In this document: positions 1 through 11,478 of the stretch, piece after piece
Numbering within the stretch: the stretch's first letter is position 1
Layout: every line of letters begins with the position of its first letter
Source of the DNA: Erythrocercus mccallii
Taxonomy: Eukaryota; Chordata; Aves; Passeriformes; Dicruridae
Length of the DNA: 64,000 bases
NCBI GenBank assembly: GCA_013397435.1
Contig: VZRG01001971.1
Location: 1 to 64,000, forward strand
Reading direction: 5' to 3'
Translations under genes and position numbers: made by a program
Notes under the pieces: model-generated
What the model was told of the DNA's origin: nothing
The model's input: the letters and a program-made list of their open reading frames with translations, nothing else
Databases searched by the model: none

Positions 1-1034
1 GACTGGCAGCAAGAGGAGTCTCACTGTCTGTGCAAGGATCCTAAAGTGCTTTGCAAACATTTGTTAATTAAGCTGTTCTATGAGATAAGTAAATTAGCAC
101 AAAGCCTGATCCAAAGCTCCTTGAAGTCCATTGGTTTTGTTGAGTCCAGGTCCATGGGATCAGGCCCAGGAGACCAGATTTTAAAACCCCTCAATTTTGT
201 TAAGAGCTCAGCATATTGGCTGCAGATGGGTGCTAAGCTACAGGGACAATCTGGCACTGGGATCACTGGTGCCACACCCTTGGTAGACTTGGTTGCGTTT
301 GTAATGTGGAGGGTTTGGACTTCTTGTCATGAGTTTTAACTGCACTAAGGTTGCTGAAGAAACTTCTGTTGAAATCTGGATAATTTTAAGTCTGGGATCA
401 AAAGGAGCTGTTCAATTTCAAGGTCACACTCTCCCCTTATTCCTGCTGCTTATACATGTAGTTCATTTTCCACAGAACACATTTTCCTCCCATTGGAATT
501 TTGTCTTCTGCAAGAAGATAATTCCCAATTTCAGTTTCTAGAAGATCAGAATTACCATGTGGTTCCCTGAGTATGTCCTCTTTTGAATTTCATCCAGGGG
601 CATGTTGAGGATTTGGCACTTGCCTTGTCTGAATCTCTATCAGCCCAGAAACGCCGGCACAGGCACAGATCCGCTCCATGAGCATCACACCCACCTCCAC
701 CATGGTGCCAGTGGGGCCGGTTTCCTGCATGTGCTCCCACTGCCTGCCTGGTGCATCCGCCATCCGTCAGACGCTTCCTGGACATGTCAGGCCCAAGGCC
801 CATGTGTTGACCAGATGGTCCATGTGTGCCCAGCAAATCCAACACGTCCAGGATGTGTTGTATTCACTGCACATTCACTGTCAAGCTGTGCAGCGCACGT
901 GCACATATTTGTGTCCAGGAAATCTTGAAGTGAAATACAGCAGCTTCATCCAAGGAGACTTACCTGTCTCCTGTTACCCTGACAAATGAGCCCTGTCTGT
1001 AAGGGTCCATCTGAGAGAGGGAGATGAGCCATAT

Positions 1035-1312
1035 TCCGAGGACAAAGGGAAACGGTTTCAAACTAAAAAGAGGGGAGATTTACATTAGCTATTAGGAGGA
1101 AATTTTTCCTTGTGAGGGAGGTGAAGCACTGGCACAAGTTGCCTAGAGAAGCTGTGGATGCCCCATCCCTGGAAGTGTTCAAGGCCAGGTTGGATGGGGC
1201 TTGGAGCCACCAGGAATAATGGAAGGTGTCCTTGCTCATGACAGAGGGATGGAACTTGATGAGCTTTATGGTCCTGTCCAACACTAATCATCCCATGATT
1301 CCATGATTCTAC
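1035..1312 (+). mobile_element. CR1 LINE 3' end
   Basis: Typical avian CR1 3' end: an AGGAAATTTTTCC-type start, GAGGGAGGTGAAGCACTGGC, GTTCAAGGCCAGGTTGGATG, and a terminal ATTCCATG/ATTCT octamer-like repeat. Truncated at the 5' end, no coding capacity. Confidence 0.92.
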
Positions 1313-2710
1313 GAGTTCTTATTTCAAGACAAGAATGTGAATCATGGAGTCAAACCAACTTGCACTAGGTGCAACAAGAGTGGCACTGGCATTTCTGTGA
1401 GCTACACATGAGCTCCCTCAGCAGAGTCACATCTTCCCACTTGGAGGCTCAGTGCACCCACTTTTAATGCTCTTTCTAATTATGAGTTATTTTAAATGAA
1501 AACAGGGGAAGTTTATAGGAGGTGTGATGCCCAATGAAATCCCATTCTTTCAGGAACATGGATGTGGGTGGTGTTGGCTATTTTTAGCCAAAGAAGGCCA
1601 ACAAAGAGTTTTGAAGCATGGATTTGGTGCTGGAGAAGAGTGACACTGATTATTCACACTCACAACATATACAATTAAATACAGATTTTTACCTTTTATC
1701 TGTGTGTTTTCTTGCTGTTTATAAATTCAAGTGGAGTTGGCATGTATGATCCTTAAGTCTTTTGTGTCTTTCTAAGCAATGTCATCAAAGTCATGCAGCA
1801 GGTCCAGGGCGTAGTCCAGAGAGTCCTGTTTTTTCTCCTCTAGACAAGTGCTATCACTCCAATTTTGTGCAGAAGCACCTTCCCCTGTCTCACTGCCTCA
1901 CTTTTCCCCATCATATTGCACAAAGGCTGTTGCACATTCTGACAGAGATGAGGAAAGTCATTACGTTGCAGGTGATGCCTCCTTTCCAAGGAGGCTCTAA
2001 TCACCCTGTCGTGCTCCAGAGCTCTTCCTGTCGGTGCTAATTTTAGTCTCATGGTGGAAGTTGCTGCCGAGTGCTCAGGATGGGATGGAGCCATGCAGGT
2101 GTGTTGCAATCCTAATGCTGCTCCAGCATCCTTCATGGCCTGGCAGTCTGGGTGTCAGACCTTGTTGGGAAAAGTCGAAGGAACACATCTCAGCACTTTT
2201 TTAGCTGTTTTGCACTTGCTTATGCCAGTCCAGGATGGCTAATGCCTCTCCAGGGCACAGCAAGGACAGTGGGGACCTGCTTTTTCAAATAGTTCAGTCT
2301 CATGCAGGCAACCTAAACCAAGGCCAGGTTTTCCCAGGCATTCACCTCCTGGCTCTGCCTGTTGGGCAGGCTCCTGTGGAAAAGCTGAGCGATTCTGAGA
2401 GAGCAGGTCCTTGCTCTGCTGTGCAGAGAAGACCTTGTCAGCACGGGGACTTTGGGCTCAAACAATAGGGTGACACTGTCAGGTCTTTGCATTTATTTTC
2501 TCCCTGCAATTCCAGATTCTTTTGGAAGCATCTCACAGCTTGGAAAGAGGGTGTTTTATCATGGCTCTGGTGACAGCCTTGCACTGCTCTGCTCTGGACA
2601 CTGCTTTTGGTGGTGTAGGTTATGAGTGGGACACAAGGACCTGATGTGTGAGAGACAGAGCAGAGGGACCCAGAGAAGCAGTGGCTGCCCCATGCTCCTG
2701 TCTGAAACCA

Positions 2711-3075
2711 AGTTCCAAGGGAACTTAAAGCTTATCCAGTCCCAGCCCCTCCCATGGGGAGGGACATCTTCCACTACACCAGGTTGCCTGTCTGGCAAGC
2801 CCTGTCCAACCTGGCCTTGAACACTTCCAGAGATCCAGGGGCAGCCACAGCTTCTCTGAGCAACCTGTGCCAAGGCCTCACCTCCCTCACAGGGAAGGGA
2901 GGAATTTCTTCCAAATATCCCATCTAATCCTGCCCTCTGGCAGTGGGAAGCCATTCCCTCTTGTCCTGTCTCTTCAGACCCTTGTCCAAAGTCCCTCTCC
3001 AGCTCTGTTAGAGTCTCCTTTAGGTGCTGGAAACAGCTCTAAGCTCCTTGGAGCCTTCTCTTCTCCAGGCTGAAT
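2711..3075 (-). mobile_element. CR1 LINE fragment, antisense
   Basis: Reverse complement of the CR1 3' region: CCTGTCCAACCTGGCCTTGA, AGCCACAGCTTCTCTGAGC, TGGGAAGCCATTCCCTCTTG and a CTTCTCCAGGCTGAA end. The terminal octamers are missing. Confidence 0.92.
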
Positions 3076-3485
3076 TCGAGCACATTAAAAGTTTCTTAGA
3101 GTTCTTTTCACCTGTGCCTCCCAGGGGTTAACAGTCCTGGAAGTACTCTGATTTCTAGGTTTAAAAACTAGAAGGAACAAGGTCTTTGTCTAGCCTGGTG
3201 TAGACTTCTGGTCTCAACCCACCTCAGTTTGCCCAGGCACCACAGCATGCTGCTGCGCCAAGCACATGGCAAGGCAGAATCAGACCCTGAGCCAATTTAC
3301 CCCTTCTTCTTATCAGTCTAGACATCCTCATTATCCAGATAAAAGTCTGATCCCTCACTGAATCCCACTAAGCTCCTGCCTGTATGGTACTGAAGACAGA
3401 GGGCACTCGCCCTCACCCAGAACTCTCCCTGGGTGGGAGATGCTGCCCCCAGCTCCAGTTCCTGCGCTGGGAGCAGGTCATGGGG

Positions 3486-3635
3486 TGAGCATATATTATT
3501 CTGAGTGCTTTACCAATTACAAGTCATTACGAATGCTTTTATTACCATTATTTAATAGATCGTGTTAATTATTATTATTAATTTGCTTTAAAAGCAGTGT
3601 TTCCATAGCAACAGGGAGATGTGTACTGCTTTTCA
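3486..3635. promoter_or_regulatory. AT-rich block with X-box-like site
   Basis: AT-rich against a GC-rich background, with TTACCAATTACAAGTCATTA, GTTAATTATTATTATTAATTT and GTTTCCATAGCAAC, close to the RFX X-box GTTNCCATGGNAAC. It resembles conserved regulatory DNA, but conservation could not be tested. Confidence 0.35.
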
Positions 3636-5389
3636 GGCATATCAAGTGGACACATTCCCATCTCTTCCCCAATGGGCTAGCAGCCCACTGCAGAGCTGGG
3701 TGATGGAGGGGGCTGTGCTTTGGTGCCTGAGGGAATGGTACTAGCAGGGCCATCCAGGAAAGATGAGAACATCATCTCTGTCACTGGAGAGTCCCTTGTG
3801 CCACTAAAAAGTTCCTGCGGGATGCAGACTTTGTGCTTAAATGCTGCAGAGGTCCCAAGAGAGCAGAGCAGGTGTGGTAATGTTTGTACCTCTGTGTGAC
3901 CCAGGAGTGAAGGTGCTACTGCTAATTCCCACATTGCTGATTCCCTGGACTCCAGCACTCCCTCAGAAAATGCCTTGTCTCCTTTTATGTTTTCGAGTCA
4001 GCTGCAGAAGGACCAGGAAGCCAGGCAGAAATCCAGCAAACCTGGCTGCAGGATGCCAAATCCCAAAGAGGTCTGCAGTGAGTTGGGGGCTGCTGCTGGC
4101 ATGCAGGGAAGCTCTGAGTCTCAGGTGCTGCAATGGTTCCAGGGGCGAAGGACCATCCGTGATGCTCAGGTGCCACTTCCTGGTCTCAGGCTGTCTACAG
4201 GCTCTGGTACAGGTATCCTTGTGGTGAGAGGGAAATGCAGGGATTTGTGCTGACTCTTGTGGGGTGTGTTGAAGGCTTTGCCAAGGCTGGGAAGGTAACA
4301 TGCATGCTGCTTTGTAGATTTTCACACTAAAGGGGTTTAAACACTGAACCCATGTTTAAAGTTGGCCTCCAACCCATCATGCCCCTCTGACACTGTGCCC
4401 AGCTGGCCTTCACCCCACACTGCCAGTCACTCTTCCCAGGAGGGATGTGCCTCTTACACAGCTTCTGGGGAGCCGAGGGGCTGGGAGTGTCATTTGCTGG
4501 GGACCATGTACCCCGTTGATGGTGGAGGTACCTGCATGTCAAGCTGTGTCCTTGCAAGAGAAGTTTACAGCAGAGGAGATGCAAGAGGCCAAGGTCAAGC
4601 TCAGCCAGGAGTGATCTGTCAGGGTGTGTTCTGAGCTCCAGCACTGCTCAGGAGGAGCCTGTATCCAGTGATCACTCCAAAACAAGCTGCAACACTAATT
4701 GCTGGCAGCCAGAACACAGGGCCCAGCACTGGAGAGCCCATGGGGATCACAGCTTCGTCTGCCCAACCTAAAGGAGTCCCTGGAGGGCTGGAGCCAGACA
4801 TGCTGTCCCCTTATCCCTTCTGGTCCAGGTGCCCCCAAGGGTTGCACCAGGAGCAGATACACATCCCCACACCGGCTGGGTGCCCTGCCTCTGGATCCTG
4901 CTGGCAGGTCATCACCAATTCATTTGCCCACTGCTGTGTTGTCAGAGCAGTGGAAATCCATCGTCTTCATGAAGGTTCCAGCCAAAGCCTCTATCCAGCA
5001 GCTCCTCAATGGGGGTTTGGAAGTTGTAGCCTTAAGGAACACCAGCAGTGACACCTGGGCAAGCAGCAGCACTCAAGGCACTTGCTGTAAAGCTAAAAAC
5101 ACTCACTCCACAGTAGCACATCCCACATTTTCAGTTCACCCTGCTGTCCTGGGGCAGTGGGTTCTGTGGGGCTGGGAGAAGGGATTACCCTGTTCAGCCC
5201 TGCATGTCCCTGGGGAGAGCAACTCCCGGCAGCGTTTCGGCCGCTTGCGGACAAAAATGGGGGTGGCAGGTGGCTGGTACAAAGCCTCATGTCACTGTCA
5301 CTCCCTCGTGCCAGCTGTGGCATTCCCAGGGTTCAGGGGTTCTGGCTGCCCTGATGTGGGTAGGTGGGGCGCAGGTATGTCCATATGAG

Positions 5390-5960
5390 AGCCACTGGAA
5401 GCGCGGTGGCACTGCGGTCCTGCAGTGGGGACACCCGTGCAGCCGGCTCCGCGCCGCACAAAAGCTGCCGGACGCGCCCGCGCCTCCTCCTGATCCTCGA
5501 GAAGTGGAGAAACACAAAAGAGAGAGAGGCAGGAGGGCTGGGAGGGGTGGAGGAGGGAGAGGGAGGGAGGGAGAATCCCCCATGCCCGGAGCTAATCCCA
5601 GCTCCTCTAGGAGAGGGATCTCGAATAACAACCGTCCGTGGTCGAGGCCAGATGGATTTGATTTAATAACAAAGCAGGGGAGCTCGGGATCATTTCGGAG
5701 CCTGCCAAAGGGCCGGATCCTCGGCAAGCAGCAAAGGGCCATCCAAACGGTGTAAATCCAAGCGTGAGCTGCAGGCTGCTTGCATGCTTCCCAAAATGCC
5801 GGGATTGCCTCGGCTGTGGGAACATCCGATCTCGGGAGCTGCCTGAGTCCGGCCACCCGTGGGGCACAGGCAGCGCCAAGTGCTGGGGGGGGGGAGGGGG
5901 CGGGGGGCGCTCTGGGTTTGTCACGTGGTCGCAGCAAGGAGGGAAAGGGAAAGGGGGTTG
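5390..5960. promoter_or_regulatory. Distal CpG-rich block, 13 kb upstream of LMNA
   Basis: The 5400-5490 part is CpG-dense, followed by a purine-rich run, then a stretch with moderate CpG and an AT-rich core (GATTTGATTTAATAAC near 5660). A G-run cluster at 5885-5908 is quadruplex-capable. It may be a promoter or enhancer. The long open frames here on both strands resemble no protein I know. Confidence 0.4.
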
Positions 5961-8366
5961 GGGGCAATTCCTGAGCCTTCCACAGCCCCAGCTTTGGTGT
6001 CTCACCACTCAGCACTGCCAGGGGCTCAGACCCTTTTATGGAGCACAGGACAGCCGTTGGTCCTGCTCTTGCAAATCCAGGAGACTCCCACTGCACCCCA
6101 CAGTGGCTGAAGCCTCCCACTCCTTAGTTTCAGCATCTCGGAGACAGGGAGGTGGCTCAGGACAGTGTCACCCTGTCCCTGTGCCATGCCAAAGGAGGAG
6201 GCTGTGAGTTAGGAGAAGGGGTAGTATGCAGGGGAGCAATGCTAACCCCAGGTTTTACCCTACTCCTGCCTCAAATTCCATCTTGGGTTTGCCTTGCAGA
6301 TAGTGGGTGAGTGCAGGGAGGAGTTTCCTCCACATGGCAAGAATTCAGCATTTGGGCAAAGACCCCTGCACAGCTGTCTGAGGCCTCTCCCACCCTTCCA
6401 GGACTCATGGGGCCCTGTTCCTGACCCCGCTGTCAGATGCAGTGGGCACCTTGTGCCATGCCTGGCCTGTTCCTTTCCTTGGAGCAGCCAGAGAGCCAGT
6501 ACCAGCAGACAGGTGCTGGGGGCCAGCTGGCTGAAGCAATACCAAAATCCCTGTATTCATTCCTGTCCTTCATGGCCCTTTGGGATGCTCAAAAGGCGAG
6601 AGTCCTGTGGCAGGCAGGTCACCGTGCAGCAGAGCAGCACCTTGCTGCTGGGCCATCGCCACCGCCCTGCTTGCCACGTCTGCCAATTGGTGCTTGGGCC
6701 AGCAGCCTCCCTGGAGATCTTGTTTCTGGAAACCGGAGCAGCCTTGGCGCTGCCCCGCCAGCTCTCCAAGCAGTGGGAGGTGCTGCCGTCAGCCCAACAC
6801 CTGCAGCTCAGCCTGCAAACTGTTCCCATCCGGATCACTTGGCGCTCTGCCGTGGGAGCAATGAGATCCCGGTGTCAGTGGTGTGCTGGCAAGAGGAAGA
6901 GGGGTGTTTTCTGCTCGGGGGAGGATGCCAGGGGCTGTGCAGCTGGGCTGGAAGGGCACTGGGAGGCAGGAAGAACTGCGGGTCCATCTCAGAAGCAGGG
7001 AGCCAGGAGCCTGGCCGTGTGTCCGGCGTGTTCTGTGCAGAGAGGCTGGGATGCAGGAGCTAGCGCTTGCATCCCACGTCTCCAATGGACTGTGTGTCCT
7101 GCTCCAGTGGTCTCCCGCTCAGGGAGCTGTGCTCATCTCCAGCCCCGTCCCACCTGCTCTTTGGTGGCACTGCATTCACTCGCTCATGCGGGAGCTGCAG
7201 CTGGTTTCTGATTCCTGCTTCCACCTGGCAATGCTGTTGGCAACATGTCCCGTCTCCTGGCTGGCTCACCGGGACTATCTGCTGTCCAGGAACCTTTCCC
7301 CCCTCTCTGTGTTGGCAAAAAGCCTGACGGGAGAACCTGGTCAGCGTGGGGTGGTTGAGGGAGGCATAGGCTGTGCTGCCACTGCTCTTCCACTGCTGAG
7401 TTTGGACATGGTTGTTGCTCCTCACACCAGCGTCAAGGGGATGTTCCCGCTACACTGGGTTTTCGGTGCCTCAGGGACAAGTGCTGCCGGCAGTGTAGAC
7501 CCCAGCGAGGGATGGCTTCTCTCCTCATCCCCTTGAGAAGACGCCAGTCTTGTATGGGAGCTCGGGACCATTTACTCCCAGCTCTGCTTCCCTAATGAGA
7601 AGCAGTCTCTCAGCCTTGGCCCCGTGCCTGTAAAAATGAATCCGTGCTTGTGTTTTCGGTGCCACGTGCTCTGCGGCCAGAGCAGGGGGTCTGTGGAGAG
7701 GGGTGGCACGGGACAGCGAGAGGGTGGCATCCCCGCGGGCGAGCACCCCATGGCTGATGGGAACCGAAGGGCTCTGGAGGGCAGCTGGACAATCCCCACG
7801 CCGCTCCGAGTCTCCAGGCTGGAACGACGCAGAGCATAGTGACACCTGCGTTCCGAGTCCCAGCCTCGTTCAGGAGCCACAGGGTGAAGCTGGCCGTGGG
7901 TTAGGGCAGCCCCTCAAGGCCACCCGCAGGGACGCGGGGCAAGGAGCCGCCGTGTCCAGCGCCGTCCCGGAGCTGAGCTCCCCGCCCTGTACTGCGGCCA
8001 TCAGACACGAGATGGAGCTGCCGATCCCTCCTGTGCCCTGCCAGGACTCGGGCTGTGCTCAGCTGAGCCTTGGCCCCCGGCCGGCCGGGCCACCCAGCTG
8101 CAGAGCACAGGCGGAATGACCTTGGCATCACCTCCGAGGGCTGGAGGGTCCCCTTGGCCGCGCGTCTGGGGGTGCAGGCAGGCGGCGGCAGGGTCTGGGG
8201 GTGCGGGTCCGCGGGTGAGAGAGGGTTTGGTGCTGTGTCTTTGCTGATGCAGGCCCGTGGAGACTGCCTTTGGGCTGGCCTCTCACTGTCCAGGGGAGGG
8301 GAACCAGCGTGGGTCCAACTGTGTGTTACAGCAAAACCACACAACTTGTCAAACCCTGGGGATTGC

Positions 8367-8553
8367 AGAATCACAGAGTGGTTGAGGCTGGAAGAGACTT
8401 TAAAGCCCATCTTCCACAATGCTGCCATGGGGAGAGACAACTTCCACTATCCCAGGTCACCCCAAGCCCTATCCAACCTGCCCTTGAACAATTCCAGGGA
8501 TGGGGCATCCACAGTTTCTCTCAGCAACCTGTGCCAGGTCCTCATCACCCTTC
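8367..8553 (-). mobile_element. CR1 LINE 3' end, antisense
   Basis: Begins GAATCACAGAGTGGTTGAGG (the CR1 3' tip in reverse), then CCTATCCAACCTGCCCTTGA and CAGTTTCTCTCAGCAACC. A short 5'-truncated copy. Confidence 0.9.
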
Positions 8554-8732
8554 TCCTTTTATCCTTTAACAGAGCAGAGGAATGTGCAGAGCCTGCAGTG
8601 TGGATGATACTGTATAATCATTAATAACATGACTTTATTTGCATTATGGTAATTTCCAGCATCCTCATATGAGAGCAGGGCTTGGCTTTGCAAGGGGCCA
8701 TGTATGGAAATCCTACCAGAGAGGGCATATCA

Positions 8733-9404
8733 TGGGACCTGGTGATCACCAATGCAAGTGAGCTCATCAGAAACATCAAGATTGGAGGCAGCCTGGGCTG
8801 CAGTGGAGTTCACAGCCCTGAGAGATGTGGGACAGGCAAAGATTCAAGTTAGGACTGGATCCTGAATTTTAGGAAAGCAAACTGCAAGCTGTTCAAGGAG
8901 TTGGTCAATGGGACCCCTAAGAAACTGCCCTTAGAGACAAGGGGACAGAACAGAGTTAGCAGGTCTTTAAGGACTCTTTCCATAGAGTGCAAGAGCTCTC
9001 AATCCATATGAGTAAGAAATGAGGAAAGGAAGACAAGAGATTGCCATGGCTGAGTGGAGACCTGCTGGTGAACTGGAAGGGCAAGAAAGAAATGGACCAG
9101 CAGGGGGAGGGGATCAGGACAGGCAAGGATCATGGAAAGAGGACAAATGGCAACAGCTTTAAACTTTTAAAGAGTAAGTTTAGATTAGATGTTTGGAAGA
9201 AATTCTTCCCTGTGAGGGTGGTAAGGCACCAGCCCAAGTTGCCCACAGAAGCTGTGCCTGCCCCATCCCTGGAAGTGTTCGAGCTTGGCCAGGGCTTGGA
9301 GCAACCTGGTCCAGTGGAAGGTGTTGCTGCCCATGGCAGGGGGATGGAACGAGATGGACTTTAAGGTTCCTGCTACCCTAATCAGTCTGTGATTCTGAGA
9401 TTCT
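8733..9404 (+). mobile_element. CR1 LINE with ORF2 remnant and internal deletion
   Basis: About 8733-9125 translates, with stops and frameshifts, into a CR1 ORF2-like stretch (for example GGSLGC, LNFRKAN, LFKELVNGTP and LLVNWKGKKEM). At about 9150 it jumps to the CR1 3' end (GAAGAAATTCTTCCCTGTG) and ends GATTCTGAGATTCT. The middle of ORF2 is deleted. It is dead. Confidence 0.85.
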
Positions 9405-11204
9405 CTATGCCAGAAGAAACCACCTTTATGCAGACAAACCCCCAGGTGTTAAGACAGTAATGGAAGAACGGAAAAATGGAAGAATATGCTGAACCTAGCC
9501 TGGCAAATGCAGAAACCAAGGCATGGACTTCTGCATCATTGACAGATGAGCTCTGAAGACCCCAAACCTGGACTTCATCCAGGAGGATGGAGGGAATGTT
9601 TTAGCACTTGGGCTGAGCACTGCAGACCAGGCAGATCTGAGCATCCAGTGAGTAGGGCCAGGCTTTGTACATAGAAGGGCAAAAGGTAGAAGTAGAGGCA
9701 GTGGAAAGAACTCACCTCCAGCATGGAACAGGGAGGCAGTTTGGTGCTCTCTGTCTTTGTTGTTGGAGCCAAGGGTGTTCTCTGATTGTCCATGAGTCAT
9801 TCCCAGTAGGATCTGTCCTCCAGCCCCCCTTATATAGTGGTTTTTGGGGCTGGTGTGTCACAGCATCCTCTGCTTCTGCTGCCACTGGCCCCCACAGCCT
9901 CCATCCTACTGCTCTCTGCAGCAATGGGGTCTCCAGCCAGCACAGTTGCCTTTCCTGGTACCACAGCTCCATCCTGCCCAGTCCAACCCCACCCTGTGGT
10001 CTTAGCTCTGCCCTCAGATCACAGCAGTGATCCCCCAGCTTCCCCATCCCAAACCCTCTTGAAAGAGTGGCTGAACCACAGATCCCAACCAGCAGCCATT
10101 GGGCCCTTGGCAACAGGCAAACAAACAGCCCGCTGCTGGCTCTGTCACCAGCATGATTCATGGTGAAGCTGGGAGCGCCTGTTTGGCCACTCTCCTGCTT
10201 GGGACAAACTGGGATGAAGCACTTTTTAATCATATTTTTCCTTTGATGTTAATCTGCTCATTTCCAGCCTCTACTGCCAAGCCCCACTAGGAAACTCACA
10301 CTGCTCCTCCACTCACTAGCCTGGGGATGCTGCAGAGCAGCTCCAATGGGCAGCACAGGTGAGCCTCAGCCATGGAGCTGATCTGGCTTTGTCCCGTGCT
10401 GCTAGCCCTGGATTCCCACTGCAAACCACAACTCAGGGTCTCCCTGAGGACATTTTGGCCCTTCCCCAGAACCAACATCCACAGCTTTCCCCACGAGCCA
10501 GAATTGTTCACCCTGCTTTGGGAAAAGACTTCTACTTCCCAGCTTGGATGAGGGCAGCCTCAGGGCTGTTCTACTTGTGCAGAGGTGATAATGAGTCTGA
10601 CACTCCCGTCTGCACCATGCTCTGACTCCGGCTTTGTGCAATGTCTTGCTCTAATTTCTACAATTGAACCCGTTTTTGTTTTCTCCTTTAATCTGAGGGA
10701 CTCTCACAGCACTTGGGGTTTGTACTATTTTGAGTGCCATTTTTTTTTTTTAATTTGGCTTTTTGGATCACTAAATGTGGTAAAGCCAACCAGCCACATC
10801 ATGCTGCCCTCCACCCCTGTGGCAACACTGAGGGGGCCAGGAGGGAGAAGTGTAGTGAATAGCAGGGAAACAGCCCTGTTGCAGAAAGCACTGTGGGTGG
10901 AAATGAATAGAAGTGGCTGTAGACACACCTGTCAGGGCTGCCAGGGTTTGCCCCATGCATCTTTTACTGCTGATGGAATACGGGCAGTGATGGTTCATCT
11001 CCAGGAAATACAGAGTGTGGAGAGGGGGAAATACGCTCAGCAGCCCCCATGGCCCTGGGCTGGTGTCCATCAGTGCCTGGCAGTGCAGGTTCCCTCCTCA
11101 GAGGCTGCAGCCCCAGTGCTGAGATCTGGCTGCTCTGAGCAACACTTCTGCGGAGGAGGAGCCAGGGGATGCTCAACATGCTGAGTGCATAAGGAGCATG
11201 AGCC

Positions 11205-11478
11205 TTGGGACAGGGAGAGAATTCCCCGAGGAAATGGCTGGAGCTGTGCCACGGGAGGGTCAGGCTGGATATCAGGAAAAGGCTCTTCCCCCAGAGGGTG
11301 GTGAGGCACTGCCCAGGCTCCCCAGGGAATGGTCATGTCTCCAAGACTGCCAGAGCTCAAGGAGTGTTTGGACAATGCTCCACAGGGTGGGATTGTTGGG
11401 GCATCTGTGCAGGGCCAGGAGATGGCTCATGATCCTTGTGGGTCCCTTCCAACTCAGGATATTCCATAATTCTATGGT
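11205..11478 (+). mobile_element. CR1 LINE 3' end, divergent subfamily
   Basis: Contains TGGCTGGAGCTGTGCCACGG, GGTGGTGAGGCACTGCCCAG and GATCCTTGTGGGTCCCTTCC, ending ATTCCATAATTCTATGG. The wording differs from the other copies, so it belongs to a different CR1 subfamily. Confidence 0.88.

Noticed and set aside
678..928. Cys-containing frame resembling a LITAF-like zinc domain (CMCSHC)
   Set aside because: Only one CxxC-like pair and no membrane stretch or second Cys pair. The similarity is too thin.
5287..6120. Minus-strand open frame of 277 codons in the CpG-rich block
   Set aside because: No domain, Pro/Arg-rich low complexity, no splice or start context. Stops are rare there because of GC content.
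6294..7211. Plus-strand open frame of 305 codons
   Set aside because: No recognisable family, Cys/Trp-rich random-looking composition, and two other long frames overlap it.
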